Source: Neolentinus lepideus HHB14362 ss-1 (taxonomy: Eukaryota > Basidiomycota > Agaricomycetes > Gloeophyllales > Gloeophyllaceae). From it: DNA of 21,549 nucleotides. The translations under genes and the position numbers were made by a program. The notes beneath the pieces are model-generated. The model worked only from the letters and a program-made list of their open reading frames with translations. It was not told the origin of the DNA and ran no database searches. Below are positions 9,510-19,270 of this stretch, in pieces (position 1 is the first letter of the stretch; each line of letters starts with the position of its first letter). The stretch is taken from positions 498,579 through 520,127 of the forward strand of contig KV425563.1 of the NCBI GenBank assembly GCA_001632425.1. The letters are read 5' to 3'.

Positions 9510-10136
9510 CTAGTCTTGATACTCCTTCCACTTCGTCATTCTCTCTTGCAAATCGATCGTCTCTCCATCAAGTACGAAGGTACCATCTCCCTTATGATGG
9601 AATGTCTTCTGATTCCTCTTCTCCGAGTCAATCCACCCCCGCACCACCTTCAACAACCACACATTATACTTGCCAACCAGCTTTGTATCCTCCACTTTAC
9701 ACTCAAAATTCGCCATACACTCCCGGACCAGTGGAGCCCCAACCCGATTCGCCTTCAGCGGCGTCAATCCAAACTTCTCAAACTTGTCCACATCTTCTCC
9801 GGAACAGTTACCAATGTCCACGACCTTCTCCATGAGGTCAACGGTAGGAACAGCTATGACGCACTCCTTCGTTTTCTTTAGTGCTGCATAGCTATGATCC
9901 CAGGGCCCAATGACGACACCAAAGAGAGGTGGATCCTCATGTTGGATCACCATATGAAACCCTATTGTCATGAGATTGGGTTTCGGCTCGTCCTGAGACG
10001 TGTCTAGTGTTGACACGAGCACCACCGGGCCAGGTTCGAGGAGGCGGTAGGCCTTCACAGATGGATAGTCGTCGAGCATTGCTGGTGACGCAAACGTAGC
10101 CTCAGTCATGTCTGCCCTCTTTCTCTTCGGTGCCAT
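9510..10136 (-). CDS. Flavin reductase-like (FMN-binding split-barrel) protein
   Basis: A single-exon gene for 208 residues from ATG 10136. The sequence follows the flavin-reductase-like FMN-binding split barrel: EPGPVVLVSTLD near residues 33-44, the PNLMTIGFHMV block that contacts flavin phosphate in this family, ALKKTKECVIAVP, then NCSGEDVDKFEKFGLTP and APLVRECMANFEC, ending FHHKGDGTFVLDG. Such proteins bind FMN and act as flavin reductases or flavoprotein oxidoreductases; the substrate cannot be told. The start MAPKRKR is chosen because the split-barrel domain begins soon after it. The frame stays open upstream to another ATG at 10259 (249 residues) with an Arg/Ser/Thr-rich, acid-poor extension that could be a mitochondrial presequence. 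No intron is needed. Confidence 0.87.
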   Translation of the reverse strand: MAPKRKRADMTEATFASPAMLDDYPSVKAYRLLEPGPVVLVSTLDTSQDEPKPNLMTIGFHMVIQHEDPPLFGVVIGPWDHSYAALKKTKECVIAVPTVDLMEKVVDIGNCSGEDVDKFEKFGLTPLKANRVGAPLVRECMANFECKVEDTKLVGKYNVWLLKVVRGWIDSEKRNQKTFHHKGDGTFVLDGETIDLQERMTKWKEYQD

Positions 10137-10633
10137 AGGATAAACGTTCGTCGGCGAAGCACTGAAGAAGGAGGCAGTATACCGAGTAATGCAACTGTAC
10201 TGCGGTATTGCCAGCGACGTCTTCTCGGTGAGACCGGGTAGACGAACAACGGGTCTCATAGACTGCAACAGACAGCGACGAATTCACGGAGTTCGACGCG
10301 GAGTCAGAGCGCGTGCCCCGTTTAGCAATTACCTTGTTTGGTACTGAAGTATACCTATTTAAGCCTTTTGTATTCGGAAGCATATTCGGTACCGTCATCA
10401 TACACACGGCTATGATCTACAGCAGCGTATTTGGATCATCAATGAAAGCAGCGAGAGTGCACGTAGTTAGCAAAATAAAGCCCGAACCATGGCCGAAGCT
10501 ACTTCCATGACAGTGCATACTCCCCATTCCTCCGTTTGTTCGCCTCGAGGTCCAAGTCAGCCGCAGAGCCTGCTTGGAGAGCATCAGGTTACGTTAATTT
10601 ATGAGGGAAAAAAGACACGTACCGGTGTTCTCA
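10137..10633. other. Intergenic region, flavoprotein 5' side to membrane-protein 3' side
   Basis: No independent gene seen. It should hold the promoter and 5' leader (or N-terminal extension) of the flavoprotein gene and the 3' UTR of the DUF6534-like gene, which point the same way. Short open frames on both strands have no protein-like pattern. Confidence 0.5.
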
Positions 10634-12113
10634 TCATCCGCAGCAGGTTCCGCAGCCTTTTTGGTAGCCGTTAACTCGAATTCCTCGCGGTGGATCTAGG
10701 GCAGAAAATAGCTCCTCAGCAAGAGGACAGGGCATGTCAACGAAGACGAGACCTACAGTAGCGATGGTCGTAACGTGGATCCCGCTGATAGCCTGGGACT
10801 CACCAGGCCTGTCTTTCCAGGCCGTATCGGTGATCACTTGCCCCGAGCGACTGCTTCCGTCGCGGTTAGAGTTCATGCGCGAGTTAAGTGTGGAGAGAAG
10901 GGAGTTACTATACAGCTTAGGGAGGGCGAGGTTGAAGATAAGATGGACCGGTGTGGGCTATATGGAGATTGTCAACATCGAGGTCGATTTCGTATGACAC
11001 CGTCAACGTACTAGAGCGAGGTAGAGGACGAGATCCAGGACAGCCCAGAGCGCAGTTAACATTCCAGTCTGGACAGTGACTGTGTGGACTGGAAGTGAGT
11101 ATCTCGCAATTCTTCATGTACGCACAAAGTGTACCTCTGATTAATCGTGTTATAATATGGTCAGTCGCGACGAAGCCAGTTCGGTTGCGTCTCTGCACGT
11201 GTGGAGAACCTTAACCAACAAGTGGAACGGGACATGTTGAGTAAACCAACCAAGTAGAATGTGAGTGTGAAGGTGATCAGGCAGTCGACAGTCACTGCGA
11301 AGACCAGCCAAACTACGATGGGAACTTTCACTTGCCACCGGCCCCATTCAGCAACAGGAGCGATAATACTGCCTGCAATGCCCGTTCCCGTAGCACCCAC
11401 TGCAGAAGCAACAGGTGATGAGTAAGATCAGGAGCAAGCGCTGCAGGCACGTACGGAACTGGACGAAGATGAGCGCGCAGATGAGGACGAAGAACCACGT
11501 CATGCGAGTTAGTCGGTAGACTCGCCATGCGAAGAAGCCTTGCACTGTGGCAGCAATGACACCCTTTAATCATATGTCAGGCTATCGCCCCTGATCAACA
11601 AGCTGTAGGCATGTACGATGAGAACAGGTCCTGTGCCCGCTCTCCAGTTCCCATTGGATGCGGCTTCGAAATTCCCTGCAAATATTGACATGAAAATGAC
11701 ATCTCGGACTCGGGGGATCCAAAGTCTACCAAAGTCTGTGATCGTGTAGCCGTACGCTACTGCGCACTCGAAGCCCGAATTGAGGGTGTTCATTACAAGG
11801 AGGAACCAAACCTGACATCGAGGAGACATTCGTTGAGTTCAGGTTGTAAATGGGACCGAGGTACTTACGAGTATCCGGATTCGTAAATGGTCACTATAGA
11901 GTTACGGACGCATTAAAACGACTCGACCACTAACGCGCAGAGCATCTTACGTCTTAAAGGTGATGAAGTATATGTATGCCTGCGTGGCCACGCAACCAAA
12001 GAAAAACACATTGAACAGGACACCGATCAAAGTAGGGCCAAGTCTGCATTGTCATCAGTTCATGTTCACGCCAGTGTCACTAGAACGACTTACACAAGGT
12101 CCAAGTCAGTCAT
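10634..12113 (-). CDS. Seven-transmembrane DUF6534-like membrane protein, 10 exons
   Basis: Spliced product of 328 residues. Exons, high to low: 12113-12094, 12043-11951, 11893-11869, 11811-11730, 11675-11617, 11563-11455, 11399-11251, 11192-11135, 11079-11012, 10957-10634. All join in phase. It starts MTDLDLVLGPTLIGVLFNV and shows the family's landmarks: LIGVLFN, a long second helix with LNSGFECAVAYGY, QGFFAWRVYRLT, the pair RTGFVATDHIITRLIR plus VTVQTGMLTALWAVLDL, and finally HLIFNLALPKLYSNSLLSTLNSR. Seven hydrophobic helices fit. This family is greatly expanded in mushrooms; its biochemical role is unknown. The first exon codes only about seven residues and the third is 25 nt. The donor after exon 7 (GTTGGT) is weak. 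The C-terminal ~19 residues after DPPR are uncertain: shifting frame by one base gives a different tail (ATKKAAEPAADDENTG). Confidence 0.88.
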
Positions 12114-13223
12114 CCTGAATTAAAGGACTGGTAACCGGGGTAACGCACGTCGGTAGTTGAGAGAACGCTATCCGAGTCTTTTGGATTGTACATGCAGTCG
12201 TATATGTACATCTTGGCCTATATACTTTGAATATAGTAAGTTGAGCGGTGCATTAGTCGGTAATTCGAGCTCAATACGGTAAGAGCGGAAGAGCACAGAT
12301 GAGTGCGCGAAAGCACCGTAAACGGACAAGCGAGTCCGCCGAGATTTGGGGTTGCCACAAGCCACAGAGTGCCACGGGATCAGATCTATTGAATTTAAAA
12401 TGCGGCTTCTTGATCAGTGGCACAAGCGATATCCAGGCACCTATTTGCCTAGGAAACGATTCGTCATTTGCAGAGGCCTCCTGGCCACCCCGTGAATTCA
12501 GTTCGAGTGGGAGGGTTGCAAGATGTAATGTGTCAGATTTTGAACCGAGTAAGAGCATCGAACTTTCGTGGCCGTCGATATCTCTTACTTCGCCACATTG
12601 TACCAGAGAGATGCCTCATCAGCTCCCGCAAGGATAGTCAACTTGATGCTTGCCAATGCGACGAACTTACTGCGCAGACGTCATTATACCAGCGCCACGC
12701 GCGCTAGTTTTGGGGTCTCAATGCCGAATGTTGAATGCCAACACCCCCGGTCTCCACGCAGTTGTTGTATATTGCAACGTTGGCGTAGCCGACTGTAGTG
12801 AAATAGTCAAGGACGGGGCTGGATGTTTCGAGTTAGGCAGTCACGAGGTTTCATCATAGTCCGAGGAGCGGCATTCATAGAAACCGATGTTCCTGAGGCA
12901 AGGAGCCGGTGACCCAGTTTCAAAGCAGTTGAGAGGTGGGCCAGATGGGGATAACGTCCACATTCATATTTTCTGTGAAGCCAGGTCGCGAGATGGTCAC
13001 CATTTCTCGATAACCCCAGGTCAGGAAGGACGGATAAGATGTCGTGAATTCGGGGACAGTGAAACGGTTCTCGAAGGCGCACGAGCACGTTCCAATGATT
13101 ACAGCAGCATGATTAACCGTTGTGCTTACCCGCGCGGTACCCAAGCAGGACTATATGACATGATCACATCGGCTCACAGAAAATAATCTGAAATGCATGT
13201 CCAGACTGTAGATCACTATTGCC
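12114..13223. other. Region without a defensible gene; promoter side of the membrane-protein gene
   Basis: The first few hundred bases should hold the promoter of the DUF6534-like gene; TATA-like runs occur near 12219-12236. Open frames of 70-112 codons exist on both strands (plus 12299-12637; minus 12558-12271, 13144-12920 and 13088-12807), but they overlap each other and none shows a motif I recognise. A donor-like AAGTAAGAG preceded by a protein-like stretch (GADEASLWYNVAK, minus strand near 12630-12585) hints at a decayed exon. I cannot assign a product. Confidence 0.35.
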
Positions 13224-13233
13224 TGATTCGTAG
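13224..13233 (+). repeat. Left 10-bp direct repeat flanking the MITE
   Basis: TGATTCGTAG is repeated exactly at 14007-14016, just outside the other end of the inverted-repeat element. It is probably the target-site duplication; 9-11 bp is the range for Mutator-like elements. Confidence 0.65.
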
Positions 13234-13241
13234 GAGTCTAC

Positions 13242-13287
13242 CAATGCGACCCCTCGAAAAAACAATCCCACGAATAGATGACTAATC
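13242..13287 (+). repeat. Left inverted repeat of the MITE
   Basis: Matches the reverse complement of 13954-13999 at 42 of 46 positions; one mismatch is near the outer end and three adjacent ones lie after the CCCACGAA core. Confidence 0.9.
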
Positions 13288-13953
13288 GATTCATCACATG
13301 ATATAAGCGCTTCACAATCCTTCCATCAAGACACGGCTAGGTCCGGCATTACCGCGGAGTGCCACTGCACTACTGCACCCCGTCGTGCTTCAAACCAGGG
13401 ATATTTAGGGGAAGAAATGACATAAAATAGTAATGGGTATATTTTTATAAGCTAAATAAGTGAACATATAGCACTGGAAAAAGAGACAAAGCTCGATATG
13501 GTCAACAAAAGCTATAATATGGTACTAATATATATGGTTCCTAGATCTGATTTCTCCGATGTTCTTAGTGTAATAGTTATATCGTGAGTAAGCAGAATCG
13601 TGGGTAAGTTACTCCTTCGATTGTGGAAGGTCTTGTGTTCGGTTTTTGCCAAACGCGAGGTTTTATTATTGCTTCAGTACTGGACTTGAGTGTGCATCCC
13701 AAGTCGCAATGCACTTCGCATTCCTTACTGTTAGAATTTTTCCTTTCTACCTTTGCAATGATAGGACCTGGTTTTCAATCCTCATGGTTATTTAGATGAA
13801 TTATATTCCCTCCAGTAGGATCATGCTTATTTTGTTAATTTGCCCAAGAGCCTCAATCTATACTAATACATTGGACTACTGATAATCACGACTTAGAAAA
13901 ATCTGATACACTCTAGTACCGCGTGCGAGCTCCAGCGCAGCACGTGACTGATG

Positions 13954-13999
13954 GATTAGTCATACGTTCGTGGGATTGTTTTTTCGAGGGGTCGTATTG
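13954..13999 (-). repeat. Right inverted repeat of the MITE
   Basis: Partner of 13242-13287, with the same core in the opposite orientation. Confidence 0.9.
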
Positions 14000-14006
14000 T
14001 GCAAGA

Positions 14007-14016
14007 TGATTCGTAG
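14007..14016 (+). repeat. Right 10-bp direct repeat flanking the MITE
   Basis: TGATTCGTAG, identical to 13224-13233. Confidence 0.65.
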
Positions 14017-14939
14017 CAGGAAGGCATCTTCAAGCAAATGTGCGCAGTCCACAGTGACGGCTGCTTGCCTTAACTCTTGAGCATACAGTGCGACGCCCAA
14101 GTAATTGGCAGAATTAGATGCCGTAGCAGTACAATATAGGTGTTGAGCATCAGTGTTTTTGATAAAAGTTGCGATATGTTGCTCCTGATAGATTTTGCCA
14201 TGAATGACGAATGCCTCCGTCGACGTTTAGTTCCATCACCCCTATATGTCCCGACGCGTACCTGGCCAAATTGTGCGGCCAGTCCAAGTGGGTCAATTAC
14301 GACAAATTCTCCGGCGATAATGACGTAGATGGCATGAGTTGAGTAGCTTAGTCTCGATTATAGTGCCTTTTTGCACGGATGGTCCAGGTTCATGAAACGG
14401 TAGAGATAGCTCTGGAAGAAAATTGCGAGTAACAGTGCTCTCTGCTGTCACAAGAGTTCCGGCGAAACGAGGACGAAGGCTCAGAAATATGTCTTCAATA
14501 ATCATCAAGGAGCCTCAGTGCACGCTGGTGTTTCTGACTCGAGAATGTCTGCACGTCCGCACAGGACTTAAGAATACCCTGCGACTCAAAGTCGTTTCTG
14601 ACTGGTGAACCAGAATATTGCCTAGACTGGATGGTGCATGAACGTGAACGAGCAAGCCGTGCAAACTTGACTGCGTTATGCCATTACCGGATTGAAATAT
14701 CTATATATGCATGTTGCGTAATGACAGACGTATTTCACGACGCCAGTGGCCAAAGTGGTTCCACTTCAGGCGAAGGACACGCGCTATACAGGGGCACCTC
14801 GACGTCAGTATGTCGAATGCTCTTGGCCCGAACTGCATCTGTTCGCTGCTTTGAAATGTGAACATAAATTATTGCAACGCAGTGCACTACGGAAATCATG
14901 TCACAATATCTCCTATCCTCACGACGGCAGCGAAGTATC
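14017..14939 (-). other. Unassigned stretch downstream of the transcription factor; possible decayed exons
   Basis: The minus strand has two protein-like open stretches: about 14508-14345 (with RPRFAGTLVTAESTVTRNF) and about 14230-14000 (with KIYQEQHIATFIKNTDAQ), the second running up to the MITE edge. They are in different frames and a third open frame overlaps the second. No family is recognised, no start codon and no good splice pair joins them. They may be remnants of a gene interrupted by the MITE, or chance. The stretch next to 14939 should carry the 3' UTR of the transcription-factor gene. Confidence 0.3.
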
Positions 14940-17900
14940 CTATGAGGGAAATTCAGTGCTGTGTGTTCTCGCAAGAGGGGCAATGCTGTTCGGGAAATCA
15001 GAGAAATATGCCATATGTCCCATCTCAACTGGGACTTCCGAAGATTGTATGACCCGCCCTGGATTACCAGGATAACCGGATGAAAAAGGTGAATTTCTTG
15101 GAACGAAGTCGAGGTATGACCGGCAAACATCATACGAAGCACCGGCCCCGAATGCTGTCAATGCGTCGTTCGGTAAGACGGTATCCTGAACAGGGTCGCC
15201 TACAAGAACGAATCAGCATCGCTCTACTCGTGAAAGAGGGTCGACCGCCATACTCTGCATCAATGCGCCGACATCCTGATCCCAATTGTACAAGGGCGTC
15301 AAGTCAGTACCAGGAAACACGTGTACATCATCCTGGTTTGACTCCAGAGATCCTGCTGATGATGCGGGGCTCTGATTCTGGCTCGACAGGAGCTTGAACT
15401 TGGTTCGCCCCACGAACGAGGACAGGTGGTCTGCTGCGTCGTTGGCGTTAAATTCTGGCGCCGACCCGGGTGTATGGACAAGCCTGACATAGGCCTTGCG
15501 ATGCAACTCCCGCAGTATGGGCTGGCGTGGATAATGATCAGGTACGATATCGGACCGTTCTATCTGCGAGATACCGACTAATGACATTTGGGCACGATGG
15601 GACTGTGCACCACCCTGCTCGAAGAGTTCAATGACGTAACTCAGCTTCTCGAATGCGCCTCTTGCCATATCCATCTCTGGAATCTTTGTGGCTACAAATC
15701 CAACAGCGATCTAGACGACCATTCGTTGTTTATCGCGATGGAATACACACAAGAGACGTACCGCTGCTGAGAATGCCTGTAGCCATAGGAAGAAGAACCG
15801 TTGGCATAGGATAGGTCGTCCTTGAAGCAATGCCTTAAGAGTATCGAAGAATTTCTGGGCAACTGCGTAAGTGGTCCTCACAGAAACGCCGTACGGACTA
15901 TGCATCGGATCCGCAGGATAGTCCAGGAAGGCCTTTGCGAAAAAAGGTCGGTGGATATACATTTGCACTGACGACGGACACATCAAAGGCGGGAAAGCCC
16001 ATTTGATGACGATACGACCTACCATAGCATCGACTAAATATGCCCAAGAGGACATTCGGACTAGTCGGCGGAGACAGTCTCCCAGTGTATGCTCCATGAG
16101 AAAGGGGCACTGACGGTGGGCTGTGTGAAGGTACTCCGCTCGACGGCGGCCCATGTGATAGCGACGGACTCTCTGAAAGTGGTCCACCTTTCACCCCCAT
16201 CCCTGGCAGCGGGCCTCCAGCGCTTATCTTGCGATCCAGTTCGAGAATAGCACTGTACGATGGAACTTGGCTACCGATAGTCAACTTAATTGCTTGCCAC
16301 AATACATCGCGAACGAATGAATATCGCCGGACTCCGTCTACAGTAAGTATGATCAGGGGGAGGAAAAATGCTTTATAATGTTACTCACGCTCGTCGATAA
16401 TATTGGCTGCGTCCTTGAGCTCCCGAACGGGTAGTTTACAGTTTGTAAAATCCAAGTGCATACTAGGAGGGCGGCCTGTGCCAAGACTCTAGACCGGGCA
16501 TGAGAGCGTTCATGGAATTGGTACGGTAGAGACCCACCATAGGCAACTCTTGCGCAACGAGTTCCCAGAATAACAGCCTCCTCCGGTATACGGTGATCGG
16601 GTCTAATTTCCATAGAGCGCCGTCGACATCTACAAGCCCGGCATAGGGTTGGTATCATCATCTCAGCTTTCTAACCAGAAGGGTGTACTCACGAAGACCA
16701 GCCTGCGAGCGAAATTAGACGTCCAAACTGTACAGTGTGAATGGAGGAGTATACTCACGGACTGTGACATTTTGATGGCAACTGCAATCAGCGGCCACGC
16801 ACTCGATAGGCCGTGTCGCGGCTCACAAAGGCTATGATAGGTGCCCATATAGCCGAACGCTTGTATAATCTCGATAGAAGGTGCTTCGGTGACATCACTC
16901 ATGGAGATCATAGAACTTCCTGCCTGATAGTACCCCTCGGCCTCATCGTTGTATGGCGGTAACGTCAAGTCCGTAATCGCGCCATGGGACAAGACCAGGA
17001 AGAAGACAGCGAGCTTGATAGGATTGTACGTGCGGGCACCGCCTCGTCTCTGTACTGCAAGCGAGTTGTAGATGGGAGTGAAGATCTCATTAATGAGCTC
17101 GTCGCGCTGGATGGGACCGAAGAACCAGGATGAATGTTCCAGGTAAGTTTCACATAGAGCGGAGGCACGAGGGTAGCTTGGAAGACGCGATTCGAGATAG
17201 GATAGGAATTGCTCGTCGTACGAGTGAAGTGGAGGCGCATAACTGGCTAGCGAGGGTCTCGTCGGTCGCGGTCTGGGGCTCAGTATCGATCCATTATCAT
17301 TACTTGGTGGAATTGTTTCTTCTTCTCGCATCACCTGTGAGGACACACGGTCAAGACTGCAGAGAAGTGTGCTTGGACTCAAAACTCTCCAACCTGTATA
17401 AGAATCTGTGTTTTCTCTTCAGTATATAACTTAAAACCATGAAACTGACTAAGAGCGCACCTCGGGACCCGCAGACCTTCCAAAATATTTAGTCCGGCCG
17501 TCTTCGTCAACGGTCAGCGTGCCAAAATCCTCTTTCCACGTTTCGATGAGGGGTGGTGGCGGAGGTGAATGGGACGGAGTCTGTGATGTTGACGCTGGAT
17601 CCCGGCTCCTTTCTTGGCTTTTGTCCGTCAGTATAAGCGCGCGAAGTTCTTCGCTCAATAATGGGTGAGGCTCATCGGATGCTTGTAAGGACAAGAGGCT
17701 CAACGCCTCTTCGAGTTGCTGGATACGATTGCACAGGGGATCCAATTTCAACTGCAACGCCTCCTTGTCCGCGTACATGGATCTAGATTGAGAGTGCTCC
17801 AGAGACGCTTAAGGCAGCGCTGAATATATATAACATACCGAAATACTCTTCTTGTGGGTAGAGTTCCTGCGAAGGGCAGTAAACAATGAAATCTTGACTT

Positions 17901-18111
17901 CTAATCTTCTAAGACTCCCTTTGACTAACCGTTAGGACATATATCTGCGCATCCCCGGCGAACGCACGGTCCGCACGGACGCCGCTTGTCACAACGCGAC
18001 TTCATTCTACACTCGTTGAACTTCCGTCTACGTATACGTCCGTACTTTCGGTGTGACGTACCTGCGGCACTCCTCGCAGGACACCCTCGCAGGGCCGTAT
18101 CCTCTGTTCAT
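14940..18111 (-). CDS. Zn2Cys6 transcription factor with fungal_trans domain
   Basis: Nuclear regulator of about 850 residues. Exons, high to low: 18111-18062, 18006-17930, 17866-17839, 17782-17461, ~17393-16759, 16702-16693, 16629-16525, 16475-16389, 16337-16023, 15967-15762, 15710-15254, 15199-14940. The binuclear zinc cluster has Cys 12, 15, 22, 28, 31 and 40 (VSCEECRRMKSRCD, RPCGPCVRRGC), split by intron 1. A Leu-rich coiled coil (~58-84) and EPHPLLSEEL follow, then DEDGRTKYFGRSAG. The fungal_trans region has YLEHSSWFF, PIYN, LPPYNDEAEGYYQAG, GLHVDGALWKLDPITV, RRRLLFWEL and RRPPSMHLDF, then an S/P-rich spacer and MYIHRPFFAKAF. Exon 6 is only 10 nt. The exon 4/5 join is unresolved: the best donor (17460) is phase 0 but the best acceptor is phase 1, so a different site or a one-base lesion is possible. 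Targets unknown. Confidence 0.88.
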
Positions 18112-19270
18112 CTCCTTCAAGTTTCTGGCAGATTTCTGCGTTGAGCTTGTTCTAGCGGTGATGGCAGCAGAAAAAGGGAAATGATAAGAAAGCTTGAAGA
18201 GAGTCGTTAAGGCCTTCCTTTGTGCTCCGCCTGCAAAGACAAATTGACTTCATCATCGAGCCATCAAGCCGCTCAATGCAATCGTGTAGCTCCTTGACGA
18301 AAGCGCCCAATCAGAGTGGCAGTGCTGAGTACTGCCAATCGTTGCGACATGCCCTAACGTTCCTTCTCTTTTTTGTCCGAGTAGACATTATCTGAGTCTT
18401 TTGGAAGTCTACAAAAAACTCTCTATCTGCTATATATGATACTGTAGGTGAAAGTATCTATATTACCATTTACCAAGGCGTACAGGTAGACTCGCAAGGA
18501 CTGCGGAGCGACCTTTCAGGTTTCACTGCGTCCCTGCTTCTGGCAGCGACTGGGCATCCAGAGTCCATCATATCTTTTGACGTATCATGCCAGATCCCAT
18601 CGACAGTCACACAGTGGGCGCACCTCCGAGTCTCCGGATGTGTTAGCCTTCCACCGTGACTAGTGTCACCAAGAACTCCTACAATAGGTTCAAGTTGGAT
18701 TCAGGGTTAAAGTTTGGGACGCAAAGACATCCGCCGCAACCGTACTGGGACGTTCAATCAAGTTATTAACTCAGCATCTGACAGAGCTCGACCTCGAGGT
18801 ATATCTACGGAAAACTGGTTTCCTTTGCCCTTGAACCTGAGGTACGCGTATGCCACCTGTACTAGGTGGATTGTTGACGTGTATATGCATTCGACGCCAG
18901 ATTAACCTTCTATATTTATCTTGTCGGGTTCAAATCAATCGTTTCAGACCCGCGGGTCTACCAGGTGCATTCGCAACCTCCGAGGTCTATTTCCGTCGGC
19001 TGAGATCTAAAAACCCTAAGAGAACTTAAAAAACCGAATTCACGGAGCTGGCTCTGTGAATTGGTGGGCGGTTCACACCGCGCGTGTGACTTGGCTGTTT
19101 CCCCGGATGCACCAGGCAAAGCCGACGTGCCATCCCAATTTGGAAACTGGCTCGCGTGGCACATCGGGCAAGCCACTACTGCCCGAGTTGAATGTTTTTG
19201 CTCGTTTAACTTTGTATTCCACACACACACAATGCACTCTCGCACTCTCACTTGTATCTTATAGCTAATA
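18112..19270. other. Divergent intergenic region between the regulator and the SAP-Ndc10 gene
   Basis: No gene recognised in about 1.16 kb. The two flanking genes point away from each other, so both promoters should be here. The left half has pyrimidine runs (CCTTCTCTTTTTTG near 18361-18375) and a TATATATGA word near 18433. The right half is more GC-rich, contains the hairpin at 19037-19062 and a CACACACACACA run at about 19219-19230 shortly before the next start codon. Short open frames of 60-70 codons look random. Confidence 0.5.
19037..19062 (+). repeat. Perfectly compact hairpin, 11-bp stem with 4-nt loop
   Basis: Arms AATTCACGGAG and CTCTGTGAATT pair over 11 bp with one G-T mismatch around a CTGG loop. 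It lies about 210 bp before the SAP-Ndc10 start codon. It could be an operator-like or element-end structure; no function is assigned. Confidence 0.5.

Larger units (their letters stand above)
13234..14006. mobile_element. Non-autonomous inverted-repeat element (MULE-like MITE)
   Basis: Inverted repeats of 46 bp (13242-13287 and 13954-13999) match at 42 positions. They share an uninterrupted core that begins CGACCCCTCG and ends CCCACGAA, and a weaker similarity continues inwards for about 20 bp more. Eight and seven bases outside the repeats, respectively, lies an exact 10-bp direct repeat. The interior is AT-rich, with no open frame worth reporting, so any transposase must come from elsewhere. 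Long inverted repeats plus a 10-bp duplication point to the Mutator superfamily. The small gap between repeat and duplication leaves the exact ends open. Confidence 0.75.

Noticed and set aside
12299..12637. 112-codon plus-strand frame with an opposed 95-codon minus-strand frame
   Set aside because: No family motif, overlapping frames on both strands, no splice-supported extension; not enough to call a gene.
15213..15253. Regulator ending at TGA 15213 with tail DPLSRVERC
   Set aside because: A normal 54-nt intron (GTATGG at 15253 to TTGTAG at 15200) joins in phase to a further 86-codon open exon ending at 14940, so the longer end is preferred, though cDNA could overturn this.
18921..18940. 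tRNA B-box-like GGGTTCAAATC (and a similar GGTTCAAATTC near 9200-9210)
   Set aside because: No matching A box, no acceptor or anticodon stem can be folded around either.
10279..19047. 13-bp word CGAATTCACGGAG shared by 10279-10291 and 19035-19047
   Set aside because: No similarity extends beyond the word and the contexts are unrelated; likely coincidence in 21 kb.
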